A stretch of DNA of 64,000 nucleotides from Aureimonas jatrophae (GTDB taxonomy: Bacteria > Pseudomonadota > Alphaproteobacteria > Rhizobiales > Rhizobiaceae), in contig NZ_FNIT01000002.1 of NCBI RefSeq assembly GCF_900104035.1, forward strand, positions 124,001 through 188,000. Reading direction: 5' to 3'. The notes below the pieces were generated by a model. The model saw only the letters and a list, made by a program, of their open reading frames with translations. It ran no database searches and had not been told where the DNA came from. Both the position numbers and the translations under genes were made by a program. Shown piece after piece: positions 40,822 to 51,214 of the stretch. Each line of letters starts with the position of its first letter. The first letter of the stretch is position 1.

Positions 40822-43800
40822 ACTCGACGCTCTTTATCCGTCGGCCCGTCGCGACCATCCTCCTGTCGCTCGCCGTGATGATCGCGGGACTGGCCGCCTA
40901 CCGGCTCCTGCCGGTCGCCGCCCTGCCGCAGGCCGACTTCCCGACGATCAGCGTCTCGGCGCAGCTCGCCGGCGCCTCGCCCGATACGATGGCGAGCGCG
41001 GTCGCGACACCGCTCATCAAGCAGTTCGAGACGATCGCGGGCATCGACACGATCTCGGCCCGGTCCTCGCTCGGCAACACCTCGATCACGCTGCAGTTCG
41101 ACCTGTCGCGCGACATCGACGCGGCGGCCGCCGACGTGCAGGCTGCGATCGCGCGCACCACGCGCCAGCTGCCCGACAACCTCACGACGCCGCCGAGCTA
41201 CCGCAAGGCCAACCCGGCCGACGCGCCGGTCCTGCTGCTGGCGCTCGTGTCCGACGGCGCGCCGCTCACGAAGGTCGACGACCTCGCCGAGAACGTGGTC
41301 TCGCCCGCGCTTTCCACGGTCTCGGGCGTCGCGCAGGCGCAGGTCTACGGCTCCAAGACCTTTGCGGTCCGGGTCGGCGTCGACCCCGTGCAACTCGCCG
41401 GGCGCTCGCTCTCTATGAATCAGGTCGCCACGGCGCTGCGCGCCGCCAACGACCAGACGCCGGTCGGCACGCTCCAGACGCCGACGCAGACCCTCACCGT
41501 CGACGCGCCGACGCAGCGCACCGAGGCCGACGAGTTCCGCACGCTCGTGATCGCGCGCCCGAACGGCCAGGTCGTGCGGCTCGGCGACGTCGCCACCGTC
41601 ACCGACAGCGTGTCCAACACGCGTCAGGGCTCCTGGCTCGACGGGCAGCCCGCAATCGTGCTCGCCGTCCAGCGCCAGCCCGGCGCCAACACCGTGGAGG
41701 TGGTGGACGCCATCCGCGCCAAGCTGCCGGAGATCGAGGCGAGCCTGCCGGCCTCCATGCATGTCGAGGTCACCAACGACGCCTCGCGCTCGATCTCGGC
41801 AGCGGTGGAGGACGTCCAGTTCACCTTGATGCTGACGATCGCTCTGGTGATCCTCGTGATCTACCTGTTCCTCGGGCGTGTCGCGGCGACGCTGGTGCCG
41901 GCCGCCGCCGTGCCGTTGTCGCTGGTCGCGACCTTCGCGGCGATGTACGCGCTCGGCTATTCCGTGGACAACCTGTCGCTGCTGGCCTTGACCCTGTCGG
42001 TCGGGCTCGTGGTGGACGATGCCATCGTGATGCTGGAGAACATCGTGCGCCATACCGAGGAGGGCGCGACGCCGATGCAGGGCGCGCTCCAGGGCTCGGG
42101 CGAGGTCGCGGGCACGATCGTGTCCATGTCGCTGTCGCTGGTCGCCGTGTTTCTGCCGATCCTCCTGATGGGCGGCGTGGTGGGGCGCGTGCTTCTCGAG
42201 TTCGGCATGGTGGTGACGCTGGCGATCCTCGCCTCGGCCGTCGTGTCCCTGACGCTCACGCCGATGCTCGCCGCGCGCCTCCCTCATTCGGGACCGCCGA
42301 CGCGCGGCCTTGCCTTCCGCTTCGCGCAGGGCTTCGACCGCGTGACGGCCGGCTATGGCCGCGCGGTCGGCTGGTGCCTGCGGCGACAAGGCTTCGTGAT
42401 CGCGATCTTTCTTCTGTCGTTCGGCGCCTCGGCCTGGCTGATGGCGGACCTGCCGCGCTCCTTCTTTCCGCAGGAGGATACGGGGCTGCTCACGATCTCG
42501 ACGCAGGGACGCCAGGACATCTCCTATGATGCCATGTCGGCGCTGCAGAGCCAGGCGGCCGCCGCGGTCGCGGCCGACCCGGCGGTTCTCCACGTCACCT
42601 CGACGCTCGGCGGCGGTCCCGGCGGCTCGGCCACCAACAGCGGCAACATGTTCGTGCAGCTGCGCGACAAGGCCGAGCGCCCGCCGCTGGAGCGCACGCT
42701 CGCCTCGCTGCGCCGCGAGCTTGCGCAGATTCCGGGCCTGCGCTCGTTCCCGACGCCGGTGCAGAGCCTGCGCTTCGGCGGTCGCTCCTCGCAGAGCCAG
42801 TACCAGCTCGTGGTGCAGTCGCTGGATGCGGCCGCCGCGCGCGACTGGTCGGGCCGGATCGAGGACAAGCTGCGCGCCGACCGCGCGACGTTCACGGATG
42901 TCGCGACCGACCTTCAGGACGACGGCCTCCAGGCCCGCATCGTCGTGGACCGCGACCGGGCCGATGCGCTCGGCATCTCGGCCAGCGACCTTCGCACCGC
43001 GCTCGAGGCCGGTTTCGGCACGCTCGCCGTCACGCAGATCCAGTCCACCGGCAACAGCTACGACGTGATCCTCGAGTATCGCGAGGACTTCGGCTGGGAC
43101 GAGAACGCGCTCAGCGCGATCCGCGTGGCGGGATCGGGCGGCCAGCTCGTGCCGCTGGCGAGCTTTGCCCAGGTGGAGCGCGCGAGCGGTCCGGTCACGG
43201 TCAACCAGACGGGGCAGCTGACGTCGGTGACGCTCTCCTTCAACCTGCCTGCCGGCGTGTCGCTCGGCACCGCCACGGCCCGCGTCACCGCGATCGAGAG
43301 CGAGATCGGCCTGCCGGCCACCGTGTTCACGACCTATGGCGGCACGGCGCAGGTCTTCCAGCAGGCGACCGGCAATCTCGGCCTCCTGATCGGGGCGGCG
43401 GTACTCACGATCTACATCGTGCTCGGGATCCTCTACGAGAGCTTCCTTCATCCCCTGACCATCCTGTCGGGGCTGCCCTCGGCCGCGCTCGGGGCGCTCC
43501 TGTCGCTGGAGCTGCTCGGCTTCGATCTGTCGATCATCGCGGTGATCGGCCTTCTGATGCTGATCGGCATCGTGAAGAAGAACGCGATCATGATGATCGA
43601 CGTGGCGCTGGAGCTGCGCCGCGAAGGCCATCTGAGCGCGGGCGAGGCGATCCGCGAGGCGGCGGTGCGTCGCTTCCGCCCGATCATGATGACGACCTTC
43701 TGCGCCCTGATCGGCGCGCTGCCGATCGCCATGGGCACGGGGGCTTCGTCGGAGCTGCGTCAGCCGCTCGGCGTCGCGGTGGTGGGCGGGCTGCTGGTCA

Positions 43801-43958
43801 GCCAGGTGCTGACGCTCTTCATCACGCCCGTGGTCTTCGTTCAGGTCGAGCGGCTCGGCGGCTGGCTGCGGGGATGGGGCCGGCGGCGCGCGCGGGGTGC
43901 CGGGTCGCCCGCAACGGCGGAGCCCCATCCCGGCACCCTGCCGGCCGCGGCCGAGTAG
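40818..43958 (+). CDS. RND multidrug efflux permease (AcrB/MdtBC family)
   Basis: A 1046-residue inner-membrane RND transporter with the full duplicated layout of twelve membrane segments. It begins NSTLFIRRPVATILLSLAVM. The proton-relay Asp pair lies in GLVVDDAIVMLENIVRH, and the second repeat is marked by LLMLIGIVKKNAIMMIDVAL. Similarity in the N-terminal loops is closest to the MdtB/MdtC type. The GTG start has GGAGG 7 bases before it and overlaps the adaptor stop. No outer-membrane channel gene is adjacent, so the pump probably uses a TolC-like protein encoded elsewhere. Substrates are unknown. Confidence 0.95.
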   Translation: MNSTLFIRRPVATILLSLAVMIAGLAAYRLLPVAALPQADFPTISVSAQLAGASPDTMASAVATPLIKQFETIAGIDTISARSSLGNTSITLQFDLSRDIDAAAADVQAAIARTTRQLPDNLTTPPSYRKANPADAPVLLLALVSDGAPLTKVDDLAENVVSPALSTVSGVAQAQVYGSKTFAVRVGVDPVQLAGRSLSMNQVATALRAANDQTPVGTLQTPTQTLTVDAPTQRTEADEFRTLVIARPNGQVVRLGDVATVTDSVSNTRQGSWLDGQPAIVLAVQRQPGANTVEVVDAIRAKLPEIEASLPASMHVEVTNDASRSISAAVEDVQFTLMLTIALVILVIYLFLGRVAATLVPAAAVPLSLVATFAAMYALGYSVDNLSLLALTLSVGLVVDDAIVMLENIVRHTEEGATPMQGALQGSGEVAGTIVSMSLSLVAVFLPILLMGGVVGRVLLEFGMVVTLAILASAVVSLTLTPMLAARLPHSGPPTRGLAFRFAQGFDRVTAGYGRAVGWCLRRQGFVIAIFLLSFGASAWLMADLPRSFFPQEDTGLLTISTQGRQDISYDAMSALQSQAAAAVAADPAVLHVTSTLGGGPGGSATNSGNMFVQLRDKAERPPLERTLASLRRELAQIPGLRSFPTPVQSLRFGGRSSQSQYQLVVQSLDAAAARDWSGRIEDKLRADRATFTDVATDLQDDGLQARIVVDRDRADALGISASDLRTALEAGFGTLAVTQIQSTGNSYDVILEYREDFGWDENALSAIRVAGSGGQLVPLASFAQVERASGPVTVNQTGQLTSVTLSFNLPAGVSLGTATARVTAIESEIGLPATVFTTYGGTAQVFQQATGNLGLLIGAAVLTIYIVLGILYESFLHPLTILSGLPSAALGALLSLELLGFDLSIIAVIGLLMLIGIVKKNAIMMIDVALELRREGHLSAGEAIREAAVRRFRPIMMTTFCALIGALPIAMGTGASSELRQPLGVAVVGGLLVSQVLTLFITPVVFVQVERLGGWLRGWGRRRARGAGSPATAEPHPGTLPAAAE

Positions 43959-43965
43959 CGCGTCT

Positions 43966-44718
43966 TCAACGCACGACGCGCGAGATCGCCTCGGCCATGA
44001 GATCCAGCGCGCAGGGACGTTGGTCGGCCACCGACAGGATGCGCGGGGCGTCCTCGGACAGGTAGCGCATCGCCGCGTAGCGGCGCAGCACGGGCACCTG
44101 CTCCTCCTGCCCGATCGCGGCGATCTCGCTGACGTAAGGGGCATAGAGGCTTTCGTGCTGGACACGCGGCACGAAGGGCGGGTCCACCAGAAGAAGGTCG
44201 GCGCCCGCCGCCTCGCTCCAGGCGAGCGTCGCGTCGAGCGCGTCTCCGAAGGCGCCGACGTCGCTGGAGGCCAACGCGTCGCGCACGCCCACCGGCCAGA
44301 CCACGAGGTCGGGCTTCACCTGCTGGAGGATGCGCCGGATGCTTTGCCCGTCCTCGACCGCGAGACCTGCCGAGGAGACGGCGGCGATCTCGAAGCGCGC
44401 GCCCGGGATGCGACGCTCCAGCGCCGCCTCAAGAACGCGATGGGCGGTCGCGCTCGCGTCCATCATCACGACGCGAACGGGACGCCGGTCGGTGATCAGC
44501 GTCTCGGTGCGGTCGAGCCCGCCGGTCAGGCGCAGGAACTGGTCGGGGACCTGGCAGGCCGAGCCGACCGCCGGAGCCGCGACGGTTTGCGCGATGGCCG
44601 GCTGCGCGACGGACGGCGCGGGCGCCTTCGCCGCGCCGTTGCCGCCGAGCGCGAGGGCCGCCGCTACCGCGCCGGCGACGAGGCCGGCGAAGAGGAGGGG
44701 CTTCGCGATCGCTGCCAT
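43966..44718 (-). CDS. periplasmic SGNH/GDSL-hydrolase-like protein
   Basis: A 250-residue protein with an N-terminal export signal or anchor (PLLFAGLVAGAVAAALALGG). The rest has the alternating strand-helix pattern of an SGNH hydrolase: VRVVMMDASATAHRVLEAAL, PDLVVWPVGVRDAL and LLLVDPPFVPR. The classical GDS nucleophile motif is not clearly seen (MDASAT occupies its place), so activity is uncertain. ATG 44718 follows GGGAG at 7 bases and lies 55 bases inside the end of opgC. The coupling to OpgC suggests a role in adding or removing acyl groups on glycans, which is inference. Confidence 0.75.
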   Translation of the reverse strand: MAAIAKPLLFAGLVAGAVAAALALGGNGAAKAPAPSVAQPAIAQTVAAPAVGSACQVPDQFLRLTGGLDRTETLITDRRPVRVVMMDASATAHRVLEAALERRIPGARFEIAAVSSAGLAVEDGQSIRRILQQVKPDLVVWPVGVRDALASSDVGAFGDALDATLAWSEAAGADLLLVDPPFVPRVQHESLYAPYVSEIAAIGQEEQVPVLRRYAAMRYLSEDAPRILSVADQRPCALDLMAEAISRVVR

Positions 44719-45803
44719 TCGAGGACTCCCGCAAGACACAACTGGATAAGGATGCCGCCGCCCACCAGAACGCCGTCCGCCGCGACGTCGTTTCCGGTCT
44801 GGGTGCGGATCATCTGCCCTAGGATGGCGAGGATCGTTCCCAGCGAGAAGACCGAAAGCGAATGACGCCCGAGCACCACGAAGGGGCGGGCCGCGCGGCT
44901 GCGCGCGAGCCACCCCTCCAGCGGCAGGCGCGAGACGACGAGCGCCAGCGCGAGAACGTGGAGGAGGCGCGGCAGGGTCAGGTAGGTCTTGTCGAACTCG
45001 AACGCGAAGCGCGGCAGCCAGGACGGGTTCCAGCTGGGCCGGAAGCCGCTGACGATCCAGACAGCGGAGACAAGCACATAGACGAGGGCGGCCGCATCGA
45101 GGAGCATGGGCGCGCCGCGAGGCTCTCCGGTCGCGATCCGTTCGCCCACCAGGATGCCGACCACGAACAGGAACTGCCAGGTGAAGGGGTTCAGAAACCA
45201 CCAGCCGCCCACAGGATAGGTCGGAACGTTCAGCCAGAGAAGCTGGGCTGCGAGATACAAGCTTCCGGACGCCAAGAGCAGCGCCATGCGCCCGAGGCGC
45301 ACGCGCACGACAAGGAAGACCGGCGCCGCCGCCAGAAGCGCGATGTAGACCGGCAGGATGTTGAGATAGGCCGGCTGGAGGCCGAGCGTCGCCAGCCCCA
45401 TCAGGCTCTCGACCGTGTCGTTGATCAGGACGTCGAGACTCAGCATCTCGTAGAAGCGCAGGTCGCCTGTGATGGCCACCGTGCGCGCGATCACCGCCGC
45501 GCTGAGGATCACGAGCACGATCTGCGCCATGTAGAGCTGGAAGGCGCGCTGCAGGATGCGGAAGGCTCCGGCCATGCCGCGCCCGGCCCGGAACAGCGGC
45601 AGGTACACGAACGCCACCGCCACGCCCGCCAGGAGCACGAACACCTCGGTCGCATCCGAGAAGCCGACGTTGCGATGCGTGAAGCGCTCGAAGGCGTTGC
45701 CGGGCATGTGGTTCACGAAGATCGTCAGAAGCGCGAGCCCGCGCCAGAAGTCGATCGACAGAACGCGCCGCGTGCCCGGCGTTGGGGAGATGGCATGCGT
45801 CAT
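44664..45803 (-). CDS. opgC: OpgC domain acyltransferase
   Basis: A 379-residue integral membrane protein of the OpgC/acyltransferase-3-like group, known for succinylating osmoregulated periplasmic glucans. It begins with RVLSIDFWRGLALLTIFVNH, carrying the conserved Asp-Arg and His of the family. The following sequence, RNVGFSDATEVFVLLAGVAV, is characteristic of OpgC. Around ten membrane segments follow. The C-terminal 15 residues are Ser/Pro/Ala rich and overlap the SGNH gene. It lies 22 bases after the glycosyltransferase stop, making a three-gene operon. Confidence 0.9.
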   Translation of the reverse strand: MTHAISPTPGTRRVLSIDFWRGLALLTIFVNHMPGNAFERFTHRNVGFSDATEVFVLLAGVAVAFVYLPLFRAGRGMAGAFRILQRAFQLYMAQIVLVILSAAVIARTVAITGDLRFYEMLSLDVLINDTVESLMGLATLGLQPAYLNILPVYIALLAAAPVFLVVRVRLGRMALLLASGSLYLAAQLLWLNVPTYPVGGWWFLNPFTWQFLFVVGILVGERIATGEPRGAPMLLDAAALVYVLVSAVWIVSGFRPSWNPSWLPRFAFEFDKTYLTLPRLLHVLALALVVSRLPLEGWLARSRAARPFVVLGRHSLSVFSLGTILAILGQMIRTQTGNDVAADGVLVGGGILIQLCLAGVLEWQRSRSPSSSPASSPAR

Positions 45804-45825
45804 GCTGTTCGTATCCGTCCTCCGT

Positions 45826-46938
45826 CTAGCGAGACGGACGGGTCAGGCCCCTGATGGCCGCGCGCAACCGCGTGACGGTCGGGCGCAGGTGGTAGATCCG
45901 CCGGGCATGCCGACTGTCGAGGGCGCGCAGATGAAGCCCCAGGCGCCACTTGAAGAAGCCCGACACGGTGGGCTGGTCCCGAATGATGGCGACGTAGTCC
46001 GCCGCCAGTCGCAGGTAGGTCTCGCGGTTCGCGGCGTATTTGCCCTCCCGCCTCGTCGCGGCCTCGATCGCCTCGCTGAGGAAGATCTCCTGGAAGCGGG
46101 GGATGATCATGTCGCGAACGAAGAAGCGGCCCTTGGCCTCGTCGTCGGGGAACATGCCGACGAGCTTGCGGAAGTAGCGAAAGCGCGAGAGCGCCATCTT
46201 GGGGCTGTAGGACGTGCTCTCGGAATGGATGCACCAGACCGTGACGGCCTTGGGCGTGAAATGGTTCGTGTAGCCGGCTCGAAAGATGCGCAAAAACAGG
46301 TCGTCGTCCTCGTAACCCGTGAACTGCGGGTCGAAGCCGCCGACCGCCTCGAAGGCCTCGCGGGAAACGAGGGCCGCCGAGGGAAGCACGAACATGTCGC
46401 CCTTGATCAGGTCGATCACGTCCGTCTTGGGATGCCGGGCGTGATGGGTCACGATGCTCGTGCGCACCACCGACCCGTCTCCCTCGGCCTCGAAAAGCTC
46501 CCCATAGACCCAGCCGAAATGGGGATCGTTGCGGGGAACGGCGCGGCTGAGGTCGCGGATATGGTGCCCGAGAAAGAAGTCGTCCTGGTCGAGAAAGCAG
46601 ATGTAGGGGGCGGTGGTCGATGCGACGCCGGCATTGCGCGCGGCGCCCTGGCCGCCATTCTGCGTGTGCAGAACCCGGAAGCCCAGACGCTCGGCAAGCG
46701 CGTCGAGCGCGGCGCCCTCTTCGGCACGCGAGCCGTCGTCCACCACGACGAACTCCGCCGGCGCCGCACTCTGCTCCAGCACGCTGCGCACAGCGCGCTC
46801 GATCGTGTCGGAGCCGTTGTAGAACGGAATAACAACGGCAACCGGTAGGGCTGGTCGGGTTGCGAACGCAGGCTTGGCTTTCAGAACATTCTTCCTTGAG
46901 GTCTCGAAGCACGGTGCGAACGGGAGGCGGGACGGCAC
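45826..46938 (-). CDS. family 2 glycosyltransferase
   Basis: A GT-A fold glycosyltransferase. VAVVIPFYNGSDTIERAVRS and EFVVVDDGSRAEEG give the nucleotide-sugar site, and ICFLDQDDFFLGHHI carries the DxD metal motif. FTGYEDDDLFLRIFRAGY contains the ED motif of the probable base. No membrane segment is evident. The start is uncertain: there is no in-frame ATG near the domain. I used GTG 46938 (370 residues); TTG 47037 would add 33 residues. AAGGAAGA lies just before an out-of-frame ATG. It heads an operon with OpgC and the SGNH protein, so it may help build a surface or periplasmic glycan. Confidence 0.85.
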   Translation of the reverse strand: MPSRLPFAPCFETSRKNVLKAKPAFATRPALPVAVVIPFYNGSDTIERAVRSVLEQSAAPAEFVVVDDGSRAEEGAALDALAERLGFRVLHTQNGGQGAARNAGVASTTAPYICFLDQDDFFLGHHIRDLSRAVPRNDPHFGWVYGELFEAEGDGSVVRTSIVTHHARHPKTDVIDLIKGDMFVLPSAALVSREAFEAVGGFDPQFTGYEDDDLFLRIFRAGYTNHFTPKAVTVWCIHSESTSYSPKMALSRFRYFRKLVGMFPDDEAKGRFFVRDMIIPRFQEIFLSEAIEAATRREGKYAANRETYLRLAADYVAIIRDQPTVSGFFKWRLGLHLRALDSRHARRIYHLRPTVTRLRAAIRGLTRPSR

Positions 46939-47123
46939 CGACCGGCCGAGGGGAAATCGAAGGACTAAGGGAGAATCATAGTACGGTACAATTATGAAAT
47001 GCAGTCTTGCGGGCAGATCGGCCGACTTGTCCACCAAGGGTTGTAAGGTTGACGCGGGGGCCCAGCCCGCCGAAACAGGGTGGGCCGGACGGGAGGCGTC
47101 CGCGGATCGCAGGGAGGAATCGG

Positions 47124-49399
<2,276 letters not shown>

Positions 49400-49403
<4 letters not shown>

Positions 49404-50086
49404 GCGAGGCCGCGGCAGGAGAGGGCGGCGAGGCCGCCGGCTGGCGCCTCGATCCCGCCCTGCCGCTCGGCGAGGCCGTGTACCGGGCCCTGCGCGACGC
49501 GTTGCACGACGGGCGTCTCAAGCCGGGCGATCGCCTGCGCGAGGAGGAGATCGCGCGCCGCCTCTCGGTCAGCCGCACGCCCGTGCGCGAGAGCTTCAAC
49601 CGGTTGCTCGCCAAGCGCTTCGTGGAGCCGGCGGGCGGGCGCGGCCTCCTGGTTCGCCGGCTCGACGCCGCCGAGGTGATGGAGCTCTACGTGATGCGAG
49701 AGATCCTGGAAGGGGCGGCCGCGCGTCTCGCTTCGCGCCAGGCCTCGGAGATGGAGATCGAGACGTTGCGCGACCTCGAAGCGCTGTTCGAGGAGGCCGC
49801 AACGGAAGACGCACGGGCCCGCGCCAACCACGCGCTGCACGATGCGATCGCCCGGGTCGCGCGCAACCGCTACCTCGATGCCAGCCTCGAGGAGCTCAAG
49901 GACGCGCTGCCGCTTCTCGGCCGCACGACCTTTTCGGTGCCGACGCGCCCGGATGCGGCGGCGGCCGAGCATCGCCTTGTGGTGGAGGCGATCGCCCGGC
50001 GCGACGCGGACGCGGCGGAGGTTGCGGCGCGCGCCCACATCCGTGGCGCGCTGCGCGCGCGGCTCGTCGTGATGCGCGAAGGCTAG
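49400..50086 (+). CDS. GntR-family transcriptional regulator (FCD domain)
   Basis: A 228-residue FadR-subfamily repressor. The N-terminal winged helix reads LKPGDRLREEEIARRLSVSR followed by TPVRESFNRL. The all-helical FCD ligand domain has ELYVMREILEGAAARLA, HALHDAIARVARN and EHRLVVEAIARRD, which supply the metal/carboxylate-binding residues. It is coupled to maeB by an ATGA overlap and converges on the orphan tctC gene with a 3-bp gap. A plausible target is the TTGTATG repeat region at 51153-51183. The effector is probably a carboxylate, which is inference. Confidence 0.93.
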
Positions 50087-50089
50087 ACG

Positions 50090-51076
50090 CTACTGCGTCA
50101 GGCCGATCGCGCGCAGCGTCTCGGCGACCTTCTGCTGCTCGGCGTCGAGGAAGGGGGCGAACTCGGCCTGCGGCTGGTACATGTCGACCCAGCCCCGCTT
50201 GGTGAGTTCGTCCTGCCAAGCCGGGCTCTTGGCCATCGCGTCCACCGCCTGCGCCAGCGCGGTTCGCTCTGCCTCCGGCACGTTCGCGCCCACCATTAGG
50301 CCGCGCCAGTTGAGAAGCGACACGTCGAGGCCCGACTCCTTGAGCGTCGGCACGTCGGGATAGGCGGGGAGGCGCTCGTCGGACGAGACGGCGAGCGGGC
50401 GCAGCGCGCCGGACTCGATCTGCGGCGCGAACTCGGCGACGCCGTTGATGCCCGCCGTCACGAAGCCGCCCATGATCGAGGCGAGCGACTCGCCGCCACC
50501 GGAATGGGCGATGTAGTTGACGCTCGTGGGATCGACGCCGGCCGCCTGCGCGACGAGACCGACCAGCATGTGGTCCGTCCCGCCTGCCGAGCCGCCGCCC
50601 CAGGACACGGCGCCGGGATCGGCCTTCAGCTGCTCCACGAGCTGTCCGATCGACTGGATCGGCGAGGCGGCGGGCACGGCGATCATCTCCCATTCGCCGG
50701 TCAGGCGCGCGAGCGGCGTGACCTGGTCCAGCGTCACGGCCGACTTGTTGGTCAACACGCCGCCCACCATGATGAGGCCGCTCACGAGGATGGTGTCGGG
50801 GCTCGCCGAACTTTCGGCCACGAAGCGCGCCAGCCCGATCGTGCCACCCGCGCCCGTCACGTTCACGACCTGGACGCTCGGCACGACGTCCGCTCCCTCC
50901 AGCGCGGCCTGCATGGCGCGCGCGGTCTGGTCCCAACCGCCGCCCGGCGCGGCCGGGGCCACCAGCGTCAGGCTGGCGGGGGCCTGCGCCAGTGCCGCCG
51001 GAGCCGAACCGAGCGACAGGACGAGGGCGGCGGCCGCCAGGCGGCCGAAGCGGCGGCGATGGATCGTGAAGGGCAT
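50090..51076 (-). CDS. tctC: orphan TctC-type periplasmic tricarboxylate receptor
   Basis: A 328-residue receptor with signal peptide LAAAALVLSLGSAPAALAQ, then LTLVAPAAPGGGWDQTARAM and the ligand loops VTGAGGTIGLARFV and GGSAGGTDHMLVGLVA. It closely resembles the TctC at 24812-25765 along its whole length. No tctA or tctB is adjacent, so it may deliver substrate to the TctAB pair 26 kb away or act in signalling. GGGAGGAG precedes ATG 51076. It is divergent from the FAD dehydrogenase gene, with operator-like repeats between them. Confidence 0.94.
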   Translation of the reverse strand: MPFTIHRRRFGRLAAAALVLSLGSAPAALAQAPASLTLVAPAAPGGGWDQTARAMQAALEGADVVPSVQVVNVTGAGGTIGLARFVAESSASPDTILVSGLIMVGGVLTNKSAVTLDQVTPLARLTGEWEMIAVPAASPIQSIGQLVEQLKADPGAVSWGGGSAGGTDHMLVGLVAQAAGVDPTSVNYIAHSGGGESLASIMGGFVTAGINGVAEFAPQIESGALRPLAVSSDERLPAYPDVPTLKESGLDVSLLNWRGLMVGANVPEAERTALAQAVDAMAKSPAWQDELTKRGWVDMYQPQAEFAPFLDAEQQKVAETLRAIGLTQ

Positions 51077-51152
51077 CGGGGTCTCCTCCCAGAGGCGCGC
51101 CGCGGAAGGGCGCGGGTGTCGGCCGGCCTCCCGGACCGACCACTCGACGCTA

Positions 51153-51183
51153 TTGTATGTCATTGCATCCTTTTGTATGCAAT
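51153..51183. promoter_or_regulatory. operator-like TTGTATG repeats between divergent genes
   Basis: TTGTATG occurs at 51153-51159 and 51173-51179, 20 bases apart (two helical turns). ATTGCAT at 51162-51168 and ATGCAAT at 51177-51183 also form a perfect 7-bp inverted repeat. This A/T-rich cluster, between the orphan receptor gene and the dehydrogenase gene, resembles binding sites of FadR-type GntR regulators (TTGTAT-like half-sites). The GntR encoded at 49400-50086 is the natural candidate. Confidence 0.55.
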
Positions 51184-51214
51184 ACCGAAGCCTTGGCGAA
51201 ATCGGGAGATGGAC

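Noticed and set aside
40590-44165. 1191-codon minus-strand frame opposite the RND pump
   Set aside because: It is entirely antisense to two well-supported genes, with repetitive charged composition and no domain; a high-GC artefact.
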